A stretch of DNA of 64,000 nt from Anaspis maculata (GCA_949128115.1 OX421962.1:56089787-56153786), one strand, 5' to 3'. Positions 1-12,350 are shown, counted from the stretch's first letter. A program made the numbers and translations. Notes: generated by a model from the sequence alone, not told the origin.

Positions 1-11
1 CTCAGTTGAAT

Positions 12-153
12 AGAAGGGCTTGGTTGAAAAAAAAAATTCAGAGCTGACAATTTTTTTTTATGACAAAATCGAGAGCGAAACCAAAATTAGACTCGATTTG
101 ATCGTCAAAAAAAAATTTCGGCTATGGAATTTTTCTTACTACCAAGCCCTTCT
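12..153. repeat. short fold-back MITE
   Basis: Inverted ends AGAAGGGCTTGGT and ACCAAGCCCTTCT enclose an A/T-run-rich middle, 142 bp in all. Confidence 0.6.
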
Positions 154-670
154 GTTCCACAGAGACAAGCTAAAAAATGAATTTTGATGAATTCAATCAA
201 ACAATGAGTCGATTATGTCCGGTCAAAAATGGAAACTTACCCACAAATATTACTTTTAATTTTTTTGTCGAAACGGTCTAGGTGTGCCATCTAAATTGAA
301 GAGTGATTCTTGAAGCATTTTTCCTTAGCTTTTCGAATCCGATAACAGTTTTTCAGAAAAGCGGTCAGAAAATGTACTTTTTGATCAAATAAAAAAGGGG
401 CACATTTTTTTAATTCCGGGCCTGGATTTTGACTCACCCGGTATGACTTCTGGATAAGTTCCAGCAGAGAAATATTACTGGTAAATTTCAACACAATATC
501 TTCAGCCGTTTCAGAAATATCGCTGATCAAAGTTTCACACGAAACACACAAAACACCCTGTATCTTCGTAACCGATGGAGAAAACAAAATTTCCTCAGTG
601 GATCCTGACTCGCCTCGAAGTCGTCTATCTCCCATTAGCCTATGTAAGGTCACTCATGAATCACCCTGTA
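154..670. other. no gene seen; diverged repeat fragments
   Basis: AT-rich DNA. ACACCCTGTATC near 550-562 and CACCCTGTATG near 662-672 are terminal motifs of the CAGGGTG transposon family seen elsewhere in the window, so part of 154-670 is probably an old, degraded copy. A 120-codon open frame on the minus strand has no recognisable domain. Confidence 0.4.
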
Positions 671-1007
671 TGACCAGGAAAACAAAAAGAATCACCTAGC
701 CGAGCTCCGCCCCTCCCACGACTCCCCCTCAACAATAATCGACACTTTTTGTGCCAAAATGGTATCAACGAGATATGATGCGTCAAATTGAGATGTATTT
801 GCATTCAATGGATAACCGGGTTTCATCCCCTCCATTTTGAGTTGCAACTGATCACCCCCCCTCCAATAACTCAAAACCCAGGGGTGGGATTTCTGTCAAT
901 TTTAGGTATGTAGTAGGGCATTCAAGTCTGAACAGAATATAAAATTTTCAGGACGTCCATATTTTTTTCAAGGTTTTAGCGATTTTTTTTACTATTTTCC
1001 TGTATCA
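671..1007. repeat. fragment of the 1651-bp fold-back family (family A)
   Basis: Only the outer part of one arm is present. It matches 9520-9838 and 27770-28105, including the CCCCTCCATTTT and CAGGACGTCCATATTTTT blocks and a diverged CCTGTA end. It is more diverged than the complete copies and so looks older. Confidence 0.65.
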
Positions 1008-1580
1008 TATACATTTGACAGAAAAAATCAAAATATTCCAATAGAACTATAAAATTTTCCATCGTGTTTGGTTCAGAATTGTTCATATGTTCATTGTCAA
1101 CATTTGCAGTCTCCACATAACTGTGTATACTTGAAATCCCATGGAAAATTGAGCTTAATTTGAAATTGTCCAGAATTATCAGTCTTCAGACTTTTGACAG
1201 CTCTAAAAAAAAGCCTCCGCTGGGATTTTTCTGAAACCCAAAAATTTAGAAAGAGCACAAAATTCTGAACAAAACCTGTGATTTTCACGACTACAGTATT
1301 TATTTTGAGGTTGAAGTGATATTTAGGCTAAAATTCCTGTACTACTGTAAAATTTCGCCGTTTTCGACAGCATGCCACGAACATTCTGGTAATAGCACAC
1401 AACCCCACCCCCATCCGCCACCGACTCACCGTTACAATCCCGACAGAGCTGTAGGGTGTTTCTGTCTCCATGTGATCACTCACAGGAGTCAGAGCTCCGT
1501 GGTGACTGTTCAAAGGTACACTCACCCGGGGAGGACAATAGGGATGGACCAACGCCCCGCGAAATGTCAACCTGTAATTG
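1008..1580. other. no gene seen; possibly residual LINE sequence
   Basis: The stretch 1330-1580 is GC-richer and continues from the ORF1 C-terminus. It is open in several frames on both strands, but no ORF2 endonuclease motif is present. 1008-1330 is AT-rich without features. Confidence 0.3.
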
Positions 1581-4264
1581 CTACTCAGAGGCACCATCCG
1601 GCCCCAGAATCTCACGCTCCAACTTACCTCGGTGCATCCTATATGTATCGCATTTTTCCACCTCCCAAACCGCGTGATCGACATGTGGTGCTTTGGCAGC
1701 TCCCACTCTTACACAATTTGAACATCTAAGAGCCTCCGACTTACAATCCTCAACACGATGAGGCGCACCACAGCGGGGACATGACTGACTCTCACGGCAT
1801 GACGAAGACAAATGATTATACCCATTGCAGCGATAACACCTTATTATATCTATCGCGTTAAACACACGACATCTGTCAAGTCCAACAAGAACGTGCCGTG
1901 CTGCCACAGCCCTTCTGAAAGATACAACATCAAGCTGAATTGTTGCCTGATAAACACCAATATTCTTTTTTGTGGGATTATATTTGATTTTGATAACATG
2001 ACAACTGGATTCGCTCTCAAATATAAACTGCTAAACGAAAAATAAGGATATTGAAAATTGTTTCTCAAGTTCAAATAGAGATAACTCAAGGAAAAATTAC
2101 CCAATTCGAAAAAAAATCAACATTGCCTGATAGGACCATTCTTTGGCTACAAGGTGGTTTTATTAGTTTAATCATCCATTGCATTTTGCAAGATATACAG
2201 GGTGCCAAAGGAAGAGGTGAAAATCGGTGAATTTTCGAAGTCATCTACCTGCTTCAGAAAAAATGTCAGTTTTTTTCTGAGTCAATTTTTGGAAAGTCTG
2301 CGTCAAAATCTGTCGACTTATAGTAATTTTTTTATTCAGTTTTCTTTTTTTCAAAAATTTTAGAATTTTTTCATGAAATCGAAAAAATTCGATGTCGATT
2401 CTGCAAACGGCTTCTACTGAAATTTGGTAATAAGGTATTATTTCACTTATGTTTGTTTGAGAAATCTATAGCTGAAGAACACATGGGCCTAGAATCCAAA
2501 TTTGTTTTGAATCACAGGACAGAAGGCGCATACCCATATTCTCATAGCAAGGATGTTTCTCAGAGCAAACCCAACTGGGATGGAGGATGGTTTGGACATT
2601 TTCAATCAACAAACATTCTTATGCGTGCTGTCCAAAGGACAAGACAAATATGTCAAAAATTATACTGGTGATGGTTGAGAAGAAATTTATTGCAACAATA
2701 AACCCATACAATGAAAGAACATCAAACAATTAATAACTTGCATAATCGACTTCTCAAAATCGTAGCATTTTCGAAGGGATTTATTCGAGCACTGAACGAT
2801 AGAACGATTGCCTTGCAGTGCAGTTGTCTTTTGTCTTTGACTTGAGCCAGGTCTTCTAGCGACACCAGCAGTGTCCATGTTGTACTTCCATAAAAGTCTA
2901 GAACTAGAATCTAGAATCAGGCTTTGTGATGTTTCTCTGTCCTAACTATCCTGATCTGATAAATCCAACATGTAACAAAGTATTGACGGATACCTCCTTG
3001 GGAAGTCACTTGCATCGGTTGGTTTAATGATTCAATGAGACGGTTTGTGAAGTGAAATCATACTTTACTATCAAATTTCAGTAGAAGCCGTTTACAGAAT
3101 CGACATCAATTTTTATTTGATTTCATGAAAAAAAATCAAAACTTTTTGAAAAAAAAACCTGATTCAAAAAATTCACTATTTAGTTGACAGATTGATGCAG
3201 GCTTTCAAAAAATGAACTGAGAAAAAATCTGACATTTTTTCTAAAACAGGTAGACCACTTCGAAAATTCACTAATTTTCACCTCTTCCCTTGGCACCCTG
3301 TATATCTTGCAAAATGCGATGTATGATCAAACTAAGGACAGCACCTTGTAGCCAAAGAATAGTTCTATCAGGCAGTGTTGATTTTTTTCAAATTGGTCAA
3401 TTTTTCCTTCAGTTATCTTTATTTAAACTTGAGCGATAATTTTCAATATCCTTATTTTTCGTTGAGCAGTTTAGTTGGATTAGCCTTGACCAAGTAGGGA
3501 ATGACAAGGCTCTTATCAACGTCGCTGGACATGCCAACAACACGGATTCTTGGATGGAACTTTTTGGCCTCAGCAACATCATACTTCTCCGACAGCTTCT
3601 CAACAGCGATCTCTCTAAAGACTTTGGAATTTTGGCAATCCAGCACAAGTCCACCACTTCCTATCTCTCTAGCTGCCATAACCACTGCGCCCGATCCCAA
3701 TGTGTCAACGCTCTTCATTATTTCCGTTTTTGTGGTTGCATTGGACTGAGTCACATCTTTCGGCCTTATTATAATCTTTCCAGCAGTTTTACTGGGAGCA
3801 GCCCTTTCCGCGTAAGAAGCTGAAGGTGTCGTAACAGAAGTCGAACAAACCCGATTATCGGCTAGTAACGCACTAAGTTTTTCAATGTTATTCCGGAGCT
3901 CGCGATTTTCATCCCTCAACAACCGAAGTTCAGTCGCCAACGCCGAAGACTCAAAGTTACGCTCACTCTCGCACTTATTTGCAAAAAGTCGCTCAATCCT
4001 TACCTCAAGACTATCCTGCAAGTCTTTTTTCAGACTTTCAATTTTCTCGTCAAACAGGGAAACCCACTCGTTCTTCAGACCAACAGCGCATCGCACACGA
4101 CAAATGTCACACAAGTACAAGAAGCTCTTACGCCCGCTAATCAGCTTGTACTCAGCCTCACCAACCCCAACGCAGTTGTGGTGAAAGGAATCCCCACACG
4201 TGCCTTTGCACTGAATCATAGCCCCCTTGCTTCTACTAGTCCGGCACTTGGCGCAACTAGCCAT
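1581..4264 (-). pseudogene. non-LTR retrotransposon ORF1 (PHD-like finger, coiled coil, CCHC), split by an insertion
   Basis: The reading frame starts at ATG 4264. The first 60 residues hold a PHD-like zinc finger: CAKC, then CKGTC, FHHNC and CDIC. A long glutamate- and lysine-rich coiled coil follows (ESLKKDLQDSLEV, LRDENRELRNNIEKL), then the hinge SYAERAAPSKTAGKI and an RNA-binding-like segment. At 3471 the frame is cut by a 1446-bp inverted-repeat element. It resumes at 2023 and runs into gag-type knuckles: CYRCNGYNHLSSSC (C-x2-C-x4-H-x4-C) and CPRCGAPHRVEDC. PHD-plus-knuckle ORF1 proteins are typical of Jockey/CR1-like LINEs, where they bind the element's RNA. Removing the insert with one TA keeps the frame. 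No ORF2 follows on the minus strand, so the copy is 3'-truncated. The C-terminal end near 1581 is uncertain. Confidence 0.75.
2026..3471. mobile_element. 1446-bp inverted-repeat DNA transposon, TA target duplication, inside the LINE ORF1
   Basis: The termini are inverted repeats of about 415 bp (2026-2445 and 3052-3471) beginning AACTGCTMAACGAAAAATAA, flanked by TA at 2024-2025 and 3472-3473. Each arm also contains an internal TATACAGGGTGCCAA motif. The 600-bp middle has a short open frame (2453-2671) with no recognisable domain. The TA duplication suggests mobilisation by a Tc1/mariner-type transposase. The copy is non-autonomous. Confidence 0.8.
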
Positions 4265-5660
4265 ATTCAATATAGGTACTTATCTATAATAATTTCTTTA
4301 ACATGTGCGCAGGCAAAAGGCAAAGTAGTAAACAAAATAGTCGCAACAATAAAAACAATTGGGACGAATCAATAAGATAAAATGATAACCAGTTTCAAAA
4401 TCATGAATTGAGAGTGACTCAAATACGACGCAAACAAAATAGGCAGTTGTTCAGTAAATGCAAATGAAACCCGTGTATAAATAAAAACAAAGATAAGAAC
4501 AAAACAGTCAAAAAAAAACGTGAGTGCGTGACCATAGTCACCCTCGGAAGAAGTGAAACTTCTATACATATGAATCAATCAGCAAACAACGTTCGAAGAG
4601 GTGTTCTTTACGTACTCCCCATTCCCGCTCCGCTCCCTCACGGTTTGTATCATCTTGTTTTTCTTATTATCAATCTTATTATTATTATTATTATTAGTCA
4701 CTCAAAGAGCAGAGTACTTTCGACATGATTTTTTTACGATAAGACTTCTTTTATTTCTTTTCTCGCTGCGCTCGGCAGTGGAGAGCCCCACCAAATGCGG
4801 AAATGAAAAGAATCCTTCGAAATTCAACTTAATTATTATATTACCGCCCCTATGACTTGCCGCCTGTTGTACTCGCCTGCGCGCCGGAACGCACTGTACG
4901 CCTGCTAGGCCCGGCCCTGAATATACCTCCCTATCCCTATAATAAATCACATCCGCTCGAATCTATTCAAGCCAAATCGAGAGCCATTCTTGTCGGGCCA
5001 ACAGTACGACAACACGAAGAGCAGTCCAGTGTCGGCGATTAGTAAAAAATAGAACCGAACGCGGCGAACGCTGCAACAGCTTATTCTTTCATTTCCTGGG
5101 ACGACGCTGGTCACCCCAAGGTCAGACAAGACAACGTTACAGCACATCGTTACAGGCGTTCGTTACAACCACTGATGCTGATGTGTGGTTCTGCGTTAGT
5201 GGTGTGTTGTGATCTAGGCGCGAGAATAGAAGTTTCACTTCAATAAAACTTAGACGAATAAACGGTCAATAATAAAACAGTGGATAAATAACCAGAATTT
5301 GGGCGATGCGTCCCGCGCCGTGATGCCCGCACCAGCCGCGCCGTGATGCCCGCACCAGCGGCACCACGGCACAAAATGTAAATATTACCTCTGGGTAAGT
5401 TCAGCGTTATCAGCCAGAGAACAAAAAGTGTGGCCGAACAAAAACAAAAACGAATACACGGAACGGACTCACCAGACAGCAACAAACAGCAGCAAACCGG
5501 ACGCATGGACCACGAGGGCCAGCAAATCAGAGGTCACAACCCCCAAGCAGCCCCTGGGATCCACAATCACAATTAAAAAATCAAAGAACACGGCATCAAA
5601 CCAGTCGAATCACGGAGCACAAAATTTCATCAACTTGTGTGCGACCTCGCCGCATGGCGA
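4265..5660 (-). other. probable 5' untranslated region of the LINE, no gene seen
   Basis: This lies directly upstream of ORF1. 4280-4750 is AT-rich and includes a (TTA)n tract near 4675-4697. 4850-5560 is GC-richer than its surroundings, with a tandem pair of about 20 bp (CGCGCCGTGATGCCCGCACC) near 5308-5360. The GC-rich block would suit a LINE internal promoter region. The element's 5' end is not clear. Confidence 0.35.
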
Positions 5661-6599
5661 ATATGGACGCCGTTTGAAAACAAACAATGTCTCTATTTCT
5701 TTTTCTTAATCAGGAAGTGCATATTTCAGAAAATTGGGCACAATTTTTTGAAAAAACAAGTTAGGGTAGAAATTCCTAAACCGTTTCGGCATAATGATAC
5801 AACTTCTCAAAATCAGGTGTTAGAAAAAATCTCGGACTTTTTTTTCGAAAGTTGTACAAAGTGAAAGATTGCCCATATCTGCACGCTCTCCGTTGGCACC
5901 CAGTATATGACAAAATGTGCAATCAAACTTATCATCAATACCAGCACTCGATAGTCAGAGAAATGACCTTTCCTCACATGCCTGAATTTCTGGAATCCGT
6001 CAAATATTTTTCGAGCTACCTCAATTTGAAAACGCACCTAATTTTTACGTGTTGCAGTTCAATTGTCAAGCAGTTTATTTTAGGAGTACTTGTAATACTT
6101 TGATAAACTATGATGAATTTTGAACACTATATAATTATTATCGAAGACTTCTGCATTATGTACTTCAGCGGAAAAAAGTTTTCCCTGTGATCTAATTGTT
6201 TTGAGAAGTGTAGGTAAATAAATGGTGAGTAGATCAATAAATATTATTTTGAAATTTTCTATAGATATCCATGACGGTACCTAGAGACTTCGTATAAACA
6301 ATATTTAAGTATAGGTAAAAGAAAACAGTCAAAAAAGAATCTCAAAAATTCCTTCTCTATTAAATTCCGATGTCAGAAAGATGAATGTAGGTATAGGTAC
6401 TACAGGATGATTTTACCATACCTAGTTATCAACATAACAATTCGTAACCTTCACTGCTTCAGGTTACATTGGTTCCGTCATTTTATATAATAGTAAAACA
6501 ATTGTAACATTAGACATAAAATGCTTTGTTGAAATTATAGAAACTTGAAAGGAGGGTCTTTAGAAATTTATTCGCCATATTATAATTTTAAAAGAATGG
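5661..6599. other. no gene seen
   Basis: AT-rich sequence. GTTGGCACCCAGTATATGAC near 5892-5911 looks like a worn terminus of the CAGGGTG transposon family. No convincing exon, tRNA or long inverted repeat was found. Confidence 0.4.
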
Positions 6600-6945
6600 T
6601 GTTGTATTGGTGAAATAGGGCGAATCAATTTCAGCGCCATCCAAAAGCCAAAAAAAAAAAAAAAAAAAAAAAATTCAGCGCCAGCGGGCTTATTCCTTTG
6701 ACAGAAACTTACCTTTTTTTAAGGTCTCTTGAAAGCTGCAGGGAGGTAACAATGAATTAAAAGTGTTTTTGTTTTGAAAATCCAAAAAAATTTAAATTCT
6801 GCAAAATTATCTTTGAATTTGGATAATGTTATTATGATCAGTTCATGGTACCTCCCTGTAAGTTTTGAAAGAGACCTGAAAGGGGTAAATTTCTGTCGAG
6901 GAATAAGCCCACTGGAATTGATTCCGGAACTGATTATCACCTGCC
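6600..6945. repeat. MITE of the CTTTCGAAAG family (family S), interrupted by a poly(A) insertion
   Basis: The arms match each other in inverse orientation (GGGCTTATTCCTTTGAC on the left, GAGGAATAAGCCCACTGG on the right, with GGAGGTA/TACCTCC inside). It is a relative of the copies at 47337-47800, 49200-49499 and 49516-49742. An A-rich 34-bp insertion sits in the left arm at 6640-6673. Confidence 0.7.
6640..6673 (+). mobile_element. tiny poly(A) retroposon-like insertion with 10-bp target duplication
   Basis: TCCAAAAGCC followed by more than 20 A is flanked by direct copies of TTCAGCGCCA at 6630-6639 and 6674-6683. This is what an extremely 5'-truncated, LINE-mobilised insertion looks like. 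Confidence 0.55.
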
Positions 6946-8187
6946 ACCTGAGCAAAAAAGTTCTATTTTCATAATTTTGAGTAGGTACTTTGAAGTTTTA
7001 CTTTTTTATTCTTGGCGTCTTACACTGACAGCCTATTTTTATGAACTATTCGAAACCAACTAATCAGATAAATATAAATAAAGTGATCTATCGTGTATAC
7101 TGAATGTTCTTGTTTTTCAGGGAAAACTGCAGATAGGACAGTCTCCGTAGTATTGTCGGCACAAAATTGCAGATAGGACTCTTGATATTCAAAAGAAACT
7201 GCATAATTTACAGTTCAATTTGATATTGCATGAACACAAAAAACAAAAGACAAGTGCCATACAATTGACAATAAATTGATTAATTCTTATATCAAGTGGA
7301 AATTTCAAAAATATTCCATTACCTGGTACATTCATGCATTTAGTGAAAACGCAGATAGGACATTTTATTTTTAAGATAGTATATTAAGCTGGATGGTCCT
7401 CTCTCCCAAAATTGAATGCAGATAGGACCTACTAGTCTAGGACAACATAGATAGGAGAATATTATTTTATTGTAAATAGGACACACAAGTTATCGTTTTT
7501 TTCTATGCTATTTTGGCACATATATGACTTCCAAGGCTTGGGGTAATTGCAAAACGTGTATCTTAATAAATAAAACAAAAAATGTAAAAACATCGAGAAG
7601 TCCATTTTGCAGCTAGGGCTCTATTTAGGGTTGGGGTTGGCGACGGCGCCAATATAAGTGAACCTGCGCCCCGAGGACCCCAGGTGAATGAGAATGGCTA
7701 TACTACTCCGCCGCGCTACCCACAGAGCCTAGCTTAGGTCACACCCACAGTATCAAATTTCACTACATCGCCCCTTCACCCTTGCCCTGCAGATCTTGCT
7801 CAACGATTGGAACATTACAACCTTTTAAAACCTGAATACAAAATCTCCGATGCTTCTTGACGCGTTGTGAAATGAATCAGACTCGGCAGCAAAATTACCG
7901 ACCTTTTTTTTTGACGGAATAACGATTATTCGTGATTGGCACTATTGATATTGATAAGTGCCGACAAGGACAGGACTCGTCATTTTGCACCACTATTATT
8001 GTACTTGGGACTGTTGTGGGACATTTTTATTGTTCAACAATCAAGCATACACATTGGAACCAAACACAAAGTATTTAAATATCGTTTCACTGTGGTGGTA
8101 GAAACAACACAAAAGGCCGTCGACGTCGACCCAACACTCCGTTTGCTAGCTGCAAGGGCGACATTGCTTTATTAATCTCGAGTATTA
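6946..8187. other. no gene seen; GCAGATAGGAC motif cluster and a GC-rich patch
   Basis: Four exact GCAGATAGGAC copies (near 7130, 7166, 7351 and 7418) and weaker relatives lie between 7120 and 7480. A GC-rich stretch at about 7620-7760 has no recognisable coding content. 7936-8175 is open on the plus strand but shows no domain. Confidence 0.45.
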
Positions 8188-9838
8188 TAGTACAGGGAAA
8201 ATAGTAAAAAAATCGGCAAAACCTCGGAATAAATATGGACGTCATGAAAATTTGATATTCTGTTCAGAATTGAGTGCTCTACAACATATCCAAAATCGCA
8301 AAAAAACGCACCCGGGGGTTTTGAGTTATTGGAGGGGGGGTGGAAAATTGCAGGTAAAAATGGAGGGGATGGAACCCGTCAATCCATTGGATGCGAGTAC
8401 ATTATAGTTCGACGTATCATATCCCCTTGATACCATTTTGGCACAAAAATTTTCCATCATTGTTGAAGGGGAGTAGTGGGAGGGCGAAGCCCTGCTAGGT
8501 GGTCTATTTTGTTTTTCCGGACATGTAGAACCGATCACGACTAGTTTGCTATCTTTTCCGACTAAATTCAATCTCCTGAACTCGTATTTGATGTGTAAAT
8601 TCGAATGAAAACAAGTTTGAACAAGTTAACTTTAGAAAACTTGTTTTTTCTTTGACAATTTTGACAAATTTCTGTTCTACTGTTGGAGGTGTTCATTTTC
8701 AGAAAATTTCCAGGGACTATTAAATTGAAGTGTATTCTCCACAAAAATCATCCACTCGATGTATAATTTTGTTTCTCGAGTTTAAAAAATCGATTTGAAC
8801 CTTAGCCGGCACGGCGTGTCGTCTACTACTGACCAGAACACTACAGCATGCACCTTTAAATGAAAACACCTCAAACTATTGAGGAAATAACAACTTATCT
8901 TTGAAAATTGGAGGATTTGTGCAGAACTGAATCCCCTATAACATGAACAAAATCGCCATAAATCGCAATGCAGGATTTTGAGTTATTCGAGGATGAGGAT
9001 AACACTTTGACAGGATTCATACTCTATGAGCTGTTACCTCTCCACTTAAATAACTCAAAACCCTGCAGTGCGACTCATGGCGATTTTGTTTATGTTATAG
9101 GAAATTCAATTCTCCACAGATCCTCCAATTTTCAAAGATGAGTTGTTATTTCTTCAATAGTTTGAGGTGTTTTTATTTAAAGGTGCATGCTGTAGTATTC
9201 TGGTCAGTAGTAGACGACGCGCCGCGCCGGCTCAAGTTCAAATCAATTTTTTAAACCCGAGAAACAAAATTAAACATCGAGTGCATGATTTTTGTGGAGA
9301 ATACACTTCAATTTAATGGCCCCTGAAAATTTTCTAAAAATGAACGCCTCCAACAGTGAAACAAAAATTCGTCAAAATTGTTGAAGAAAAAACAAGTTTT
9401 CTCAAGTTAACTTGTTCAAACTTGTTTTCATCCGAATTTACACATCGAATATGAGTTCAGGAGATTGAATTTAGTCGGAAAAGATACCAAACTTGTCGTG
9501 ATCGGTTCGACATGGCCAGAAAAACAAAATGGACCACCAAGCAGAGCTTCGCCCCCCCCACTACTCCCCTTCAACAATGATGGACACTTTTTGTGCCAAA
9601 ATAGTATCAATGGGATATGATACGTCGAACTATAATGTATTTGCATCCAATGGATTGACGGGTTCCATCCCCTCCATTTTTACCAGCAATTTTTTTCCCC
9701 CCTCCAATAACTCAAAACCCCCGGGTGCGATTTTTGGCGATTTTGGATATGTTGTAGAGCACTCAATTCTGAACAAAATATCAAATTTTCAGGACGTCCA
9801 TATTTTTTCCGAGGTTGAAATCTATCTTTCTTGTACTA
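8188..9838. mobile_element. family A fold-back element, 1651 bp, TTA target duplication
   Basis: The element is close to a perfect palindrome, with arms of about 800 bp meeting near 9010. It starts TAGTACAGGG and ends CTTGTACTA, flanked by TTA at 8185-8187 and 9839-9841. The arms contain the recurring blocks GGACGTCCATATTT, CCCGGGTGCGATTTTTGGCG and GTAGTAGACGACGCGCCG. No transposase is encoded. Another complete copy at 26455-28105 has exactly the same length. Confidence 0.85.
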
Positions 9839-10119
9839 TTAGGAGTATTATGATTAGCATACACTCAATGTTCCTCGTGCGATTGATCTCCGTGTCCTGT
9901 CTAAGAACCTAGTAGATCTGGAAAGTGTCGTCGAATTTGAATTCTTCCGCGGCATTTTGCCGACAAAGAGGAGTGTGTTTTATTCGGGAAACTTCATCCC
10001 CTACTTCGCAGATAAACTTTGAAAGTGGCAGAGACAACTTCGAAAAGTAGACGCGTTTGATGGTGATAAGACTGAAGCCGCACTGTTCCGGAAAGCCCCA
10101 CAATTGATTACCAACGGCA

Positions 10120-10720
10120 CAAGTAACTGTTTATGTCATTGGTCGCTAAATTCAGCGGTGGGAAACCGTCAAACAGGGGCAAAGGAGGCTCATACTCCTC
10201 TACAGAGTGGGGTGCAAGATCAGATTATTAACTTGGACCATCATGGCATCCGGTAGCAGTCAAAACAATGGCTGGCAGAAGCTCATCATCCACACCAGTG
10301 AAGTGAAGACAACTGCCGCCAGAAGAACGAAGAGGTTGGAGTGGACCAAAAACTTACTTTCTAAGCGACTGTTCCCAAAAAGAAAGTATAGGATAGAGAC
10401 GACCCAGGCTTTACAAAAAGTTTACGGTTAACGATGTGAAAAACCAGATCTGCCTGAAACAGAAGAAATGCGACGAATTTTTGAATAAGCTGAAAGTGTC
10501 GGTGGAAGAAAGGAAAGAAATTGAAAGAAAAAAGAAAGGACAAGCAGAAAACGAACAATGGTTTTTGGAAAAAAACAAAATCGTCTCACTGGCTCACTGC
10601 TTCGAATTTTGGCGAGATATGCAAGCGGCGAATTACGTCAAACTGAGCTCCTGTGGTAATGTGCCTCCTTTATAAAGAACCATTCATCATTCATAAGCAA
10701 GGCTATGTCCCTTGACCCTT
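10120..10720 (+). pseudogene. decayed YqaJ-type exonuclease gene (transposon- or virus-derived family)
   Basis: The stretch around 10465-10570 reads EERKEIERKKKGQAENEQWF, which matches the conserved lead-in of insect YqaJ-domain proteins. In those proteins a W-x-ER motif and a TAS-x-FG motif follow. Here the equivalent of TAS-x-FG is broken: the frame shifts several times between 10580 and 10700, and residues recognisable in one frame continue in another. Upstream, 10150-10200 contains remnants of the segment that precedes this domain in long family members. YqaJ proteins are related to lambda-type exonucleases. In insects they occur as repetitive, probably mobile, genes. Multiple frameshifts and stops make this copy non-functional. 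Family assignment is from recalled motif patterns, not a search. Confidence 0.5.
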
Positions 10721-12090
10721 GATAAACCCAAAAAAAGGTCGTAAATTTTTATTACATTTTTTTAAAATGCCTCGAAGGGTGTCTTACGACGTACTGGAGA
10801 GCTTTTCCGTCATTTTCTGGACACCTGTATATCTTCTTATTTTGTATTGCATCTTTGAGATATACACAATAACAATCAATGCGGTGGAGCCGACTCCCCA
10901 TCCATATTGTACAGCCCCCTGGCTGTTGTGGTCGGAGCGGGATCGCGGCTTTGATGAAAAGAAAATTTTCAAAATCGATTTTGGTCAATACTGTTCATGA
11001 TATCCATAGTCTGAAAAATTATTTGTGTTTTTGAAAACCTGAGTTTTTGAGAAACATTCAAAATTCATTATGAAATCAAGAAAAATAAAAACAAAAAGCT
11101 GTCATCAGAAAAGTAGCTTCATTTTTAGAGTACAATAGCGTTATTATTTTTTGAATTGTACCTACAACTGGTTGAATTTGCATTCCGGCATGTTCTTTCT
11201 CTGTCGCACACTTGGTAATCGATTTCAGTTCAATTTCGCCCCTTGTTGTCTTATCTTTCTCCAAAATAAAGGTAAGGTAGGCAGCCAATTAAACAAACTT
11301 TATTGAACAAAATGTAATACGCAATACACACTCAGGGTCTTGTGGTTTTTATTTCATTATTTCATTATAATATGCATTGAAGATGGGGATGTTTTCACTT
11401 ACACTTGCTCGATAAAGCAAGTTTTCACGAACACTTGCTCGGTCCATGATTAAAATTTATAATGATTCAATAGTAGGTAAGAAGTGCTAAACCCCACTTA
11501 ATTCACTTCTTGGAAATGGTCGGGATTGGAAACGTGTGTAGGTAGGTATTCGTATGATCACAAACCCATGACACTGGACTCTGGATCCACGCTTCTACAC
11601 CGTAGGTATGATACCTTTTTGACAAATATGTCCTGAAATAAGAAATAAATCCTGCAAAAAACTACTTTCTTGTGAGCTTGGCCGATGATGTGGATGTAGT
11701 TAAATATTTGATATTTAAAAACGACATCGATTAAATTAAAAATCTTCTTGATGTCTACTGTTTTATACTGTACTCCACCTGGCTTTCTTATATCATAAGC
11801 ATCCTATCGACAGTCCCACCGGGATGACCTTCCGTTTTTCTTCTAGTCCTTGACTTGAACACTTGGGGTTGGTTTCTAGGCTTAGCGACTCCAAACGACC
11901 ACCTCGAGCACCTCGCTTCAAATATGTAAATTTTCGTTGTTGAACATTTTTTAGTCAGTAGTTTTTCTCACGTCACATCATCTCTGGTCACTATCTCCAC
12001 CTCCAGATTCTCTGGTCACATCCAATCAACATGCTGCACTTCGAGCCAATTAGGAACTAATTGTGAACAAGACACATAGTGACCCGGCAT
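10721..12090. other. no gene seen
   Basis: AT-rich. It includes GGACACCTGTATATC near 10819-10833, which resembles a worn CAGGGTG-family terminus. No exon or RNA gene is convincing. Confidence 0.35.
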
Positions 12091-12350
12091 ACGATTTCGC
12101 GACGACTCCTAAAAAATCCTACACATTTCGCGTATAATTCTGCCGTGCTCTAGAGCCAGCGCCGCCGCCAAATAGACAGATGTGTCTTGATCGAGCGTTG
12201 GAGTCTTCCCATGTATTTTAATGCCAAGTCATCACGTATACTCTAGAAATGTCCAGGGCTCCGCATTTGTACACTGCAATGCAATGAAAGAGTCTAGAAT
12301 GATCGCGTGTTTACCAGAATGCACGGGAATCGCCGTTCATTACAATAGGA
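12091..12350 (+). repeat. dispersed repeat, copy 1 (family T)
   Basis: About 260 bp is shared in direct orientation with 37992-38260, including GACAGATGTGTCTTGATCGA and GATCGCGTGTTTACC. It is not palindromic and has no coding potential or visible Pol III box. It could be a SINE body or a fragment of a larger element. Confidence 0.6.

Noticed and set aside
1328..1684. 118-codon minus-strand frame overlapping the ORF1 knuckle region
   Set aside because: It overlaps the end of ORF1 in another frame and lacks endonuclease or reverse transcriptase motifs; treated as a shadow.
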